The notes under the pieces are model-generated. The model saw nothing but the letters and a program-made list of their open reading frames with translations, ran no database searches and was not told the origin of the DNA. Shown here in pieces: positions 9,511 through 21,600 of a DNA stretch of 64,000 bases (the first letter of the stretch is position 1; every line of letters starts with the position of its first letter). The DNA comes from Cyprinodon diabolis (Eukaryota > Chordata > Actinopteri > Cyprinodontiformes > Cyprinodontidae). The translations under genes and the position numbers were made by a program. Location of the stretch: NCBI GenBank assembly GCA_030533445.1, contig CM060065.1, positions 27,974,974 to 28,038,973 on the forward strand, given 5' to 3'.

Positions 9511-12500
9511 ATGGCAGACGAGGAATTGGAGGCGATAAGGCGGCAGAGAATGGCGGAGCTGCAGGCGAAGCAGGCGGTAAGGACTGAGCAGGAGCTGGAA
9601 ACGTGTTGAAGGCCTCCGTATTAGGAGATGCTGGACTCAGTCAGTTCAATGCTAACAATGTGGTTGTAATAAACGCTGAAAATGCATTGAAGCTGTCTAC
9701 AGAATTATATAAAATACAATGTGTAGTTCAGTCAAGCTGCATGGCTTTCCCTCCGTTAGCATAAACGTTAGTGCTAGCTTGGTGTGATTGTTTGAGCTCA
9801 CACCCACCCCCTGAAACCTGAAACTGACACAAAAATATTAACGATTTATATAAATAGCCCATTTTCTGTGTTTAGGCTGATAAGCTACTAACTTATTTAT
9901 TTATAGCATCAGGTCTCGGTAGATATTTAGTTACAACAAGCAAGACGTTTCTGTCAAATCAGTCAAACCCACGTTAATTGTATTTTGACAACCCGTGGAA
10001 AAATCCTGGGGCAGACTGGACTGGTGAGATCTCTCATATAAACCCGAGTGATCATTCTCAATCATATGCGCTAGTTGATTTAAAAAAAAAAAAGAAAAGA
10101 TTTTTATGTCCCAGCAATGTAGAACTACAGCCCTGCACTGGAAGTTCATGGTGATTTATCTACTGCTTTTTCCTTCTAGTAACTGAGCAGACAAAAGTTT
10201 GTTGGAAATATGCTTCATGAAATACAGAGAGCAGCTCCTTTTTGTTTTCTTGTTGCCCATCTAGATAAATTGTGGAGAATATGACTTTATATATTATTAA
10301 TATTTTTTGTGTTGTTTCATTTTGGGCTCCAACTTAACCTGGAGGTAGTTTTGAAAAAAAAAAAAAAAAAAGCTTTTTACATTTATTATCAATTTTCTCC
10401 ACGTCTAATCTAGCAAAGAAATTAGAATTATTAAAATGGTTTGTTTTATGTTTTTCTTAAGCATTTTTTGAAATGATTAAAAACAGTTGTTAAAAATAAG
10501 TCAAAAAACAAATGGTAAAAACACAAGCGTGGATTAAGTGTGGAACTACCAGCAGAGTCACCAAAAAAAGTCCACATAAAGTCTTTGAAAGGTGCAAGAG
10601 GAGGTTTAATCCAAAGAGGGATGAATTTCCAGCTATGCTGGGAAACAGCAGGGTTAGAATTTATTAACAGCATCAGTGGCCACTACTACCTGTAGATGGT
10701 GCCATGTCTATGTGTTGGGGTTTCATTTAGGCTCAAATAGGACTATAAGCACCCTATTAGGACAGATGCTTGGAGTAGATTACACAATTTGATTGTAACA
10801 GGACTCTTTTTCTTTCTTTGTATAGGCATAAAATGTGACTATGTACCTTTTTAAGGATGCATGCTTTCATCTATCAAAAAGAATGCCAAGATGATGATAT
10901 CTTGTGTTCATTATTTTCACTAGGCATATTTTAAATCAAATTTTGTATAAATTGTAGTATTAAACAAAATCCTTGGTAATTGAAATTAGTGAGTCAGACC
11001 TTAGAAGGAACCCATAGATTAGTATGGTCAATGAAACCTCAATTGCTACATCTCAGTGATAAATACAGTAAGATAGATCTAAGTTAGGGGGCGGTTTCAG
11101 TGCCACATGGTATTTATAATTCATTATTTTATTCATTATATTAATAATGGAATCAAACGTATTGGCTGTGTGTTGTGTAATCTTAGTGCAGAATCTGTAC
11201 AATAAACCTGACTGTTGTTTGTTTTTAGGATGCTCCAAACAATCAGCAGGGTGAGGAAGCTAAGCAGAGGTAAGATCCCTTAAATATAGAAGGGCCTGAA
11301 GTGAAGACGATTAAATCATCTTTCATTAAGTTGTTCAACTGATTACACATGGGTTGATCCACCGGCTGGACAATATTTAGGTCAATGTTAACATTTTTTT
11401 TTTTTTTTTACTTCTATTGCCAATATGTTAATGCATTTGCCTATTCATTAGTGCAAATCAGGTGCAGCACATGCATTGATGCTCCCTGCATTTGTTCTGC
11501 ATTGTTTTAATATGTTAGTATTTTTTTACTTTTTATTAAGATGTCAAATATTTATTACCACCTAATTTTTATCATGATGAAATATCTGCTGCATAAACTG
11601 TCCAAAAAATGACAGCACATATCAGGGATTGGTTAGACTAATGATAGAATAAACGGTATCAGCATCTGCTTTAAAAAGAACAAAATCTAACCCTTCTTCA
11701 CATAAGAGACAGTAAAGGGTAAGGTTTGATTGCTGATTAAGGCAGTCGGCATAAAAATAACTAAAACAATGGATTATTTCAACTTCTATAACAAGAAGCT
11801 GCTTTACAACTGGATGGGAGAAGTTTAGCAGTTTTTGCAAGTTTGATATTTCTTATAGTTTCCATGATAATGCAGCATTTCATAACAACAGTTTACTAAG
11901 TCATGTAAGTCAGTCACATTGATTTTACTTACTGTTCTTAATACAGGGTTTCCACGGGTCATTAAAAGTCATTCAATTGTTATTTTATTAAGTTAATGCC
12001 TTAATTGACATTAAAATTAATTTAATGTGATTTATAGTGGCATTTAAAATGCTTTATTGAAAAAAAATGTATAAAAGCAATTTCGTCAGATATATTATAT
12101 CAGGTATAACTGATTCCGCATGTTTGTGCGGAACTGCTTCCGGTTGATCGTAAAGCTTTATCTTCAGAATGAAGCTCGAGACGGAGAAAAGGCTAGGGAA
12201 TGGGAAAATGCTTATTTCAGCAAAAGTGGCTGGAAAACAAGGAATTGTACATGGCTGCAGCCTGTTAACAATAAAGATGGCGAAGGATTTTGCCATGTTT
12301 TTTATATATATATATATATAAACCAAAGAGTCAAAAGCAAATCTTGATCCGAACATCCCTCATTCCACAATTTCAAAGTGTATATAAATCCTGTGAATAT
12401 TCATGCAAGTAAATCTCTTAAAAACATGTACGTTGTCATTCTGAACATTGGATAACTGTCATTGAAGTTCTGAGCAGATCTTTTACCTGGGTTTCCTCTT

Positions 12501-13048
12501 AAACTAATGCTGTGATAATGCTCTTTTTTTAATTCAGAGAAACTGAGATGAGGAACTCAATATTAGCTCAAGTACTGGATCAGTCTGCTCGAGCACGATG
12601 TGAGTGGGTGTTTACAGTCGGGTCTTTCTCCTAAAAGCATGAACTTATAAATATATATACTTGCATCTAATTTATTATTTTTCAGTAAGCAATCTTGCAT
12701 TGGTGAAGCCTGAGAAGGCCAACGCAGTCGAGAACTATCTTATTCAGATGGCACAGTTTGGAAAGCTGGGAGGAAAGGTGAAATGACATCAAACGGTTCA
12801 TTCTGTCAGCTCCGCTGAGGAGTAACAAGTAACTTTCCTCTTTAAACAGATTTCTGAGTCTGGATTAATTGAGATCCTAGAAAAAATCAGCCAGCAAACG
12901 GAGAAAAAGACAACGGTTACAGTAAGACCCTGTATAATGACTTGCATGATTTAATGGTTTTATGTCCCACTTATTCTTGTGCTTTGTGTCTGGCTGGCAG
13001 TTCAACAGACGGAGGGTGATGGACTCGGACGATGAGGATGATTACTGA
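9511..13048 (+). CDS. pdcd5: Programmed cell death protein 5, 6 exons
   Basis: PDCD5 is a small, conserved DNA-binding-family (PF01984) protein that moves to the nucleus in apoptosis and interacts with TIP60 and the CCT chaperonin. Exons: 9511-9576, 11229-11269, 12538-12599, 12686-12777, 12850-12921, 13001-13048, totalling 381 nt and 126 aa against 125 in human. Landmarks are [20 protein letters not shown] at the N-terminus (charged helix), a Q-rich linker ([10 protein letters not shown]), the three-helix core with [19 protein letters not shown] and [11 protein letters not shown], and the acidic tail DSDDEDDY. All junctions are GT-AG and in phase. AATAAA lies at 13544-13549 about 0.5 kb after the stop. 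Identification is secure. Confidence 0.97.
9577..11228. other. pdcd5 intron 1, no element recognised
   Basis: AT-rich intron with a poly-A tract near 10351-10370. No terminal repeats, open frames or RNA genes could be supported. Confidence 0.5.
11940..12080. repeat. Possible dispersed repeat fragment in pdcd5 intron 2
   Basis: The phrase CAGGGTTTCCACGGGTCATT followed by alternating TTAA-rich sequence resembles a common fish repeat end. No partner end or target duplication is seen. Confidence 0.25.
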
Positions 13049-14389
13049 GTTTTGACTGAAGCCCTTGAATCCGACAAAAAAAAAAAAAGATCCAGGAAGT
13101 GATCTGCATTGCCGGGACTCTGCAAAGATCTCTGAATTGTGTATTTATATCAAATACATCACATTTCCTTTCCTTGGAATGGATACATTAAACAGAAGAA
13201 CAAGGACAATAGGTTAATATTTTTCTGTGTTGAGGGTGGTTTCAGAAAAGTACAGTGTGTTAACGAAGGCTCTTTTATAATCTCTTCTCACTTAAGTTGC
13301 TACAAATTTGTACAGCTTGTGATGTGCCCATGATAGCTGAAAGCACTCTGACTCCTCTTCACAAAATTTTCTTTATGGTTTAAGTCTGTTTTACAAACGG
13401 AGCAAAGCAGACCGCTGGAGATTAATTCATCTGAACTGTTCTGTAATCTTATTTACTCAAAGTTAACATCCTGGTAGCTTTGATCATTGCTCTTACATAG
13501 TTTTCTTGTTGCAGACTCGTATTGCTAAAGTTTTCATTAAAATAATAAAAAACAAAGCCTTATTTTTTACTATTCTCTTCCATCATACCAATGTTTTATT
13601 TATCAACTTGTGCAAATGAAGCAGTTTCCTTTAGTTACATCCATAAGGTTTTCAGGTTTGAATATAATCTTCCAAACAAAGATTACTATTGTTTCAAAGT
13701 ACTGTTAGAGAAAAACCGTAAAAATGTCACTGCCAGGATACAGGTCATTCAGTCATGAGACTTTCATTCATATGCAATTGTCGATTAAAGTTTTGTACAT
13801 GATCTAATCAAAATGTTACAGTTATTATATTTTTTTAAACATATTAGGGACTCATGTATTTTTTAGTGTTTAGTTTTTATTTTAAAGATTGATCTATTGA
13901 CTAATGAAAACTCCCATTTCTTCAGGAAAAAAAACTGACATGAGACCAGTCAAATCCTTGGAAAGATAGCTGACTGGACAGTTTTCCAGTAGTCTGTAAC
14001 TCATCCACATTGAGGATGCTTCACTATAAGTCATTTTTGAAGTTTTTTTTGTTTTTTTTAAGAGAATATTGTTTAGATGCCTTTTAAATGGAAAAATTGA
14101 GTAGGAGGAAAAAAAATTCCGACCCCCTCAAGCTTCCAGGTCTGAGGGTGGAGTGTGGCCCCATGTGGAGACTTGGCCTCCTATCTTCTTGGTGTTCAGA
14201 TATTCCAAAACCAGAGAAGCAACAAACTGGGCTACTGCTCAGTCACCCATAGTCTCTTTTCAAGTGAAAGGGAGTTTTGTAACACCTTTAGAAACAGTGG
14301 TTGGAGCGTCTGCTGATGTGACTCATTATTTCTGGAAAGGGCTGCGCAATATAACAAGATTACAATATTAGTTTATTTAATAATCACAT
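13049..14389. other. pdcd5 3' UTR and intergenic sequence
   Basis: Probable pdcd5 3' UTR to the AATAAA at 13544-13549, then about 0.8 kb of non-coding sequence with no recognised feature before a SINE. Confidence 0.55.
13544..13549 (+). terminator. Poly(A) signal of pdcd5
   Basis: Canonical AATAAA about 500 bp after the pdcd5 stop codon. Which of the nearby A-rich sites is used cannot be told from sequence. Confidence 0.55.
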
Positions 14390-14400
14390 GCAGAAGACTG

Positions 14401-14758
14401 GGGCTGCTGAGTGGCTCAATGGGTAGCACTTGCAGCAAGAAGGTTCTGGGTTCGATTCCCGGCCTGGGGTCTTTCTGCATGGAGTTTGCATGTTCTCCCT
14501 GAGCATGCGTGGGTTCTCTACAGGTACTCTGGCTTCCTCCCACAGTCTGAAATCATGACTGCAGGGGGCTTCTCTAAAGTCCCCTTAGGTGTGAGTGTGT
14601 GTGAATGGTTGTTTGTCCTGTCTGTCTCTGTGTTGCCCTGCGATGGACTGGCAACCTGTCCAGGGTTTTCCCCACCTCTCGCATTGACAGCTGGAGATAG
14701 GCACCAGCACCCCTCGCGACTCCGCTTGGGACTAAGCTTGTTAGAAAATGGATGGGTG
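14401..14758 (+). mobile_element. tRNA-related SINE, copy A
   Basis: The 5' part carries a pol III A box (TGGCTCAATGG, 14412-14422) and a B box (GGTTCGATTCC, 14449-14459). A long body follows (with TTCCTCCCACAGTC and GCGATGGACTGGCAACCTGT phrases) and a 3' end of ATGGATGG type. It is flanked by an 11-bp target duplication with one mismatch: GCAGAAGACTG at 14390-14400 and GCAGAGGACTG at 14759-14769. Two more copies lie at 33294 and about 50403. The long open frame across it is accidental. Confidence 0.85.
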
Positions 14759-14769
14759 GCAGAGGACTG

Positions 14770-15616
14770 TTTGGAGTGTATTAGTTGTTGGCTTATATCT
14801 CCAAAGTATTATAACCTTGCATTATACATGCTAATGCAGATGCTCGGACTGGACATGGATCACATTGCCCCAAATGGTAAGGTCACATTGTAGGAAGCAT
14901 GATCAAGTCATTGCAGTAATGTCCATGATCATACAGATAAGAAATTTTACACTGATTCTTGCTTCTCACTGCTTACAAACTTTTAGAGGTGTATTTAAAT
15001 TTACAAACTCTTACAAATTAGATTATTCAGTTCAAGGAATAGCTTTTCAGTCCATGACGTTTCTTTTAAATATAAATATATATATATATATTTTTTTTAT
15101 GTCAAATGTTCAGTCTTAGAAACAATTTTGGAGTCCATTTTTCTTGTGTCATATTAGATTTTAGATAAATAAGCCCTTCCAATATGTCAACCTGTGTGTG
15201 TATTATGGAGCACCTCCTTAAAATATATTTTACATTTTCTCATAAATCTAGACCCTAATATTAATTCATTCTAATGTCTTAATTCAATTGTATGCACCTA
15301 TTTGTAGCTGTTTTCAGAACTTCATTTGCTACATTAAAAACTCTTTATAGGCGCGTGTCCTTGCCCCACTTCTGCGCGACCGTGGTCAGATGGTCTCTGA
15401 TTGGCCACTTGGACTATTACGTCAAGCATGTGTGAGCTGATTGGTGAATGGTAAAACCACATGTTTACAATCAGCCAATCAGAAGAGCTTGCTAGGAAAA
15501 CGATACAGTGTGGTTGAATTAGCTTTACAGATAATGCTAAACACTTAAACTCTTCCTTCAGAGTAGCTCAATTGATGCTATTTTGTAATTGCTAAAACGG
15601 GTTTACAGACAGAGCG
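14770..15616. other. Intergenic sequence and mvd promoter region
   Basis: An AT-rich stretch with a short (TA)n run near 15072-15090 is followed by a less AT-rich block from about 15350 that carries CCAAT boxes and leads into the mvd 5' UTR. Confidence 0.6.
15360..15480 (+). promoter_or_regulatory. CCAAT-rich probable mvd promoter
   Basis: Three NF-Y-type boxes lie within 80 bp: ATTGG at 15400-15404 and 15440-15444, and CCAAT at 15475-15479. A GCCCCAC half-site just upstream (about 15363-15369) resembles part of a sterol regulatory element. SREBP2 with NF-Y drives mevalonate pathway genes in vertebrates. That it does so here is inference. Confidence 0.5.
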
Positions 15617-18600
15617 ATGCCTGAAGACAACATGGACACACCGTGTATGGTTACCTGCACGGCTCCTATGAATATAGCTGTTATTAAATACTGTAAGTAC
15701 ACGTTAAATGTAACTATAACTCAGTGTTTATAGTAGCGACTGACTGCTAAAGCTTCTCACCTTTATGTTATCTGGTTTAAATGAGCTATATTTGCTGTTA
15801 ATTAACAAATTAATTGACATTTTAAACGCTTTTTTTTCGGTTTAATGAATGAAACGCTTCATATTCCAGGGGGCAAGAGGGACGAAGATTTAATTTTACC
15901 CATCAATTCATCTTTAAGCGTCACTCTGCATCAAGACCAGGTAGGAGAAAAATATTAGTTAACCTTTATTCACAGCTAATGCATGACAAACATTAGTTCC
16001 TCCTACTCTGTTATTCAATAAAGTATTGTTTTTGCAGCAACATGCTCGTGTTTTAATTAGTCCGAGGTTCTATAATGCAATTCTTTATTTGTCCTGTTGA
16101 AATGACTGGAATCCAGTCCAATTCAGTTAGATTGTTACCCCTCCCCGACCTGTTTCTGTACAATGCTTGGAAGACTAATACACCTGACTATCTGTAAAAC
16201 TCGGGGGCCCAGAAAATATGTATATCTTTCAGTGGATTTCTTGTTTATAAAACCTGCTACTAAAGTTAGCTTTTAAAAATCATAATTAAAAATTTCACAA
16301 TAACATTACTATAATGGAATGATCATAATGTGTCAAAGTTTACCAACTCTGGTCATAATTTATTTTTTGTATGGGTGTTAAAAAGTGGAACACTGTTTTT
16401 TCCTGTGCCATTTTATAGTTTTTTATTTTAACCTTTTATTGTAACCAGGGGTGACTAATTTATCTATATATTTTAAAGTTTGAGCAGAGCTATGATGGTG
16501 TAAAGCAAAAATAGATGTATAAATCTTTCCTGTATTGTTTTCTGTTAAGTTAAAAACAACAACGACAGTTGCAATCAGCAGATCCTTTAAGGAGGACAGA
16601 TTGTGGCTCAATGGCAAAGAAGAGGACATTTCTCATCCAAGACTTCAGTCCTGCCTGAGAGAGAGTGAGTCCTCTCTGCTGGGGTTTGCACTTTAAAATC
16701 GTTTAGAGTACAGAAATATTAAGCTTCTAAATTGGATGCACTTATTTCTTTCCTTCTACTTAGTCAGACGATTAGCAAGGAAGAGACGCAGTGAAAGAAA
16801 CCCTCGTTCGACTGATTCTGTGGGACTGTCTCATAAAGTCCACATTTGCTCTGTTAACAACTTCCCCACTGCTGCTGGACTGGCCTCTTCAGCAGCTGGC
16901 TATGCATGTCTGGGTGAGCCTTTGTATTTCTTGTAATCCACTGTTATAGTTCCCAAAAAATAGAAACTGTTTTATTGTAACATATTTATATTGTTGTTTA
17001 CATCTTCTTTTTGCAGTTTATACGCTAGCCCAGGCATTTGGTGTGGAAGGAGAGCTGTCAGGGATCGCCCGTCAAGGCTCAGGCAGTGCCTGCAGAAGCA
17101 TGTATGGTGGGTTTGTCCAATGGATCATGGGAAGCAAGGAGGATGGGAAGGACAGTGTAGCTCAGCAGGTGGAGCCAGAGAGCCACTGGCCGGACCTCAG
17201 GGTTCTTGTTCTAGTGGTGGGTCTGATTTATACATTTCTCTGCAAATGATTGTTGCCATATATGTATCCACATGTAAAAAGCATTTAGTACAGCACCCTG
17301 ATTATTTGGTTCATGCTAATAAAAATAATTAATATATATAAATAGTAATAGAAAATCCCTTTATTGTCCAACAATGGGGAAACTTTAGTGTTACAGCAGC
17401 AACAGTTTGTGGCAAAAGTGGTCAAACAAATGTGGACCTTAAAGAGTGCAAAAACACAACAGAATAAGTTATGTTTATACACTTTTTTCAAGTAAAAACA
17501 AAAAAAAAAATATAATACTGTGCTATACAGTGTTTTTACAATAATTATAATATAAATACTGTGCATCTGGAGACTAAATAATCAATATATAAACATTCAT
17601 AACCTTTTTTTCTCACAGTGGACATATAGTCAGACTATATATATTTTTTCTGTTTTTAAGTTTGTTAGGAATACCATACTAAGTTTTTTTTAAAGCACTT
17701 TCAACACTCAACAGGACCAAAGTGCTATACACAATCTTAAAATGCAAATAATCAATCATACAAACAATACATTAAGTGGTGTATAGAAGAAGTAATAAAA
17801 TAAAAACAATAATAAAAGAAACACAGTAAGACAAAGTCAACATCTCAGATCGTGTTAAAAGCCAAGGAAAATGAATCGGTCTTAAGAAGAGGCTTAAAAC
17901 AAGAAAGAGAAGAGGCCTGTCTAATAGTCAAGGGAAGGTCATTCCACAGCTTAGAGGCTGCAACAGAAAACGCATGGTCCCCTCTGAGCTTGCATGTTGT
18001 CTTTGGCACCCTCAGTAACAACTGGTCAACTGATCTAAGGCGGCCCCTGTCACATCCTGACCATTTAGCCAGCGTATGCCTGACGTCCCAGAATCTCCTA
18101 AAACATTTTTTTTTTCCATTTTGGGCGTATGCATAGCATATTCATAACGAGTCCAGAACTTCTGTCCAGGACAGCCTAACTTATGCATAACGCATGGCAG
18201 CGTAATGCCCATGAAATGTCACAAGCCAGTCTCCTGAGGGGGGCAGCAATGCGTCCAGAGGTGCCCCGGCCTGCATAAAAAGATCTCTTTGATTGCGGTA
18301 TTAACCTAGCTGCTGTTTACCACCTACCAAAAAAAAAGAAGAAGAAAGAAAAAGAACGAAAGAAGGATTCCAGCAGCAGCAGATTCAGCGTCATGTCTGC
18401 TAGGAAGATTGTTGGCAGTGGGCATGAACGCAGGGAGGATCCATCACACTCACCTTCTCACTCAACCTATGATGGGGGTTCAGTCTGAAACGGTTCAGAA
18501 CGTTTCCTCCTGTGGACCCCCAAAATGCTGCCATTACGCATTAGAAACCTGTCCAGTGGTCGTCTGGAACATGTTAAATGCGTTGATATGCGTTGGAGAT

Positions 18601-21600
18601 AAGTTCTTGATAAGTTACACATAAGTTATGCGCATGTTACTCATAGGTTACACACCACGACTTATGAGTAACTTGCACTAAACCTAGGTCAATGATCAGA
18701 TAACTTGCCTGTAATGTATGACCCATGTATGAGCATATGCTGTCATACCTTCTCAATGTACTTTCCATATGTCGACGTTTGCGGGCATTTTTCAGCGTGC
18801 TCATAACTTATACAAAGCGTATCCATAAATTATTCAACGTATGCCAGTTTTTTTGCCAGATTTTTCGTACATTAGGCATACACTGGCTAAATCGTCAAGG
18901 TGTGATACGGGAGCGAGAGGTTAGCAGCTCAGACAGGAAGGGTAGGGCAAGACTATTAAGAGCTTTAAAAGGATTGTAAAATCAATCCTAAAATGTACTG
19001 TCAGCCAATCTAATGCTGTTCATTACATTGGCTGCCATTGTACAGCTGGAGTAGATTCAAAACAGGGCCTGAAACTTGTGTACGCCACTTTCCATGCAAA
19101 TGCTGTGATATATAAATAACAAAATTTATGTGAAAATGTGTAATACCTCATATTAGTTCTGACCCAAAAATTAAGATCATTATGGAGCTTGGGGGAAACT
19201 GGTTACACAGATGGTGAGGTTGAGATTTCTAGCCATATAGCACTGTAATTCCTTTCAGACATTTAATTTAACTTATTTTCAAACTTAAATCATAGATTGA
19301 CTTTATCAGGTCTGAAACCAGCATGTTATATATGCTGGCAGCACTGAGCTATAACTATACAAAGCGATTTGTCAAAAATGATAAATTATAAAAGAATCAA
19401 AAGTGACCTTAAACTCTGGATTAACATTCTCACGCTCACAGTCCTCTCCCCGATGATCAGCATGAGTCATACCACAGATTAACGCATAAATGCGACAAGG
19501 TGTGAGCAGAGATGTTAAACGTACTCACATTTTTTACTTAAGGTACCCATACCTGTCTGTTTGGGTATGTGTTTTTTTTTTGTACAGTACACTGGTAAAG
19601 TAGACATTGAACTTCCTTTACTTAACTAAAAGTATAAAATAAGTAATTAAGTACAAAAGCTAAATTAAGTTTTTTTGCCTTGAACAAACCTTTAAAAACT
19701 TTATTCTTACAAAAAAAAATGTTCTTTGCACAGAAAATGTTTCATTTGCTCACTGTGTTGGTAGGGAGAACAGAAAAAAATACAGTTTTGGGTCTAAATG
19801 AACACTTTTAGATGGGATGATATAGATTGAACTGAACAGAAATAATGCACGAGAGGTTTAATAATTTTAGAGTTTTGGTTTTCACAGCATTAAGGTTGCA
19901 AATAGCATTAAACTTGAAATGGATCATGAATCATAATGTCAACATTTCAATGTAAAATCTAATACAGAGGGACTGGATGCGTCTTTTATCTAAAAAATCT
20001 GATCCATCATCTGCAATTTTCCAGCCTCCTGTCTTCGTCCATGTTGCTATCAGTGTTTTTCAATAAGCAGACTGTGCTAAACTGCACAGATTGTTTTTGC
20101 TCTCTTGAATTTCTCCCTCTGTTATATTGCAGGTGTCATGTCGATGTCAGTATGTGCAGAAGTAACGAGCTAGTTGTGAGAAATTGAGGACTAGAAAATT
20201 ACAAATATCTTTGTTCAAATGTAGTGAGTAAAGGCAAAAAAATCCATTAAAAAATAAATAATCCAGTAAAATAGAGATGGCAAAAAAAAAACTATGCGTG
20301 TATATAACTATTAGTATGCATGTATTCCCGTAGTTTTTTTACCTGCTTGTGTTGGCCAGAACAGATGAACATCTGGGAATCATACCAAAGGTTGAACAAC
20401 ATTTGGAAACCCACAGTTGAAACATGTTTATGACCTAAAATAGATCAAGAAGTTTGGGTCCATGTAACTCAAATTTAAAAATGTACCAATCAGAAGCTTA
20501 AAAAGTCATGACATCATCTAGACTTTTCAAAATTGGTCAAGGACATAGTAAGTTCATTGGGTTTTCACCATTTTTTTTAATTTAAAAAAAAAAAAAGTAA
20601 CTTTTTGGGGGCTTTAGCTGATGTAAACTTTCTAAATAATGACATTTTAGCTTATATCATTGCACGTTTCTCACGATATTCTGGCGTTATATCTCTCATT
20701 TAACCAATAGCAATATTTTGTAATATTATAACCAAACTAAAACATGAATTATTGACAGGTTTCAATTCAGAAAGTGAAAAAAAAATAGTTTTGAGTCTTG
20801 GCACAGAGTACGTATTGAACATGTATGTATTGAACCCTGCATTTTCTTTTCTTAGGCCAGTGCTGAGCGCAAGCCTATAGGAAGCACCTCTGGAATGCAG
20901 ACGAGCGTACAAACAAGTTTACTGTTAAAGGTAAATTATGTGTTTTTATGAGTCCTACATTTTATTCTGAACCCGTCTAGTTTAAAGATGGGAATGAGAG
21001 CATGTATGCTTTGTGTGTTTGTGCATAGCAACGAGCAGAGGCTATCGTTCCACATCGAATGGTAGACATGATCGAGGCTGTGCGAAGAAAGGACTTTCCT
21101 GCTTTCGCAGAGCTAACCATGAAGGAAAGCAACCAGCTTCATGCTACCTGCCTTGACACACACCCACCTATCTTCTACCTCAACAGTGTCTCCCAGCATA
21201 TCATCCACTTGGTGCATCGTTATAACAAATACTACGGGGAGACAAGGGTGAGGAAATGAACAGCTCCTAAAGACGAAATGTCATTGTAATTATTTTATCA
21301 TTGTAGTTATTTGTCTTGATTAAAATTATACGATTTTTGTGTTCTGGAAACAAAAGATGGATTAATACACAGTAGGATTATAATAATTATAACTCAATGA
21401 ACGGTTTAAAAAAAAGGTACAATCAGGTCAGAAAAAACAAATCCTCATTAGCTTTGTGTCTTTTTTGTTATCTCCATTTCTTCTAACACCAGTTTGCCTC
21501 ATTTTTTCTACTGAACTTCTCAAGTTGTGTAATGAAGATGTGAAACCTCCAAGGTTGTTTTTAAAATGAGGAACCTGAAAGTGCATCTCCTGAGCTGCTC

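Noticed and set aside
10885..10990. Possible box C/D snoRNA in pdcd5 intron 1 (ATGATGATA motif)
   Set aside because: No CTGA D box or flanking terminal stem at the right distance.
14401..14470. Possible tRNA gene from A and B boxes
   Set aside because: The boxes belong to a SINE with a long non-tRNA body and target duplications. No full cloverleaf could be drawn.
14411..14893. 160-codon + strand open frame with a plausible-looking Met start
   Set aside because: It runs through SINE copy A, is not conserved as coding in the other two copies, and matches no family.
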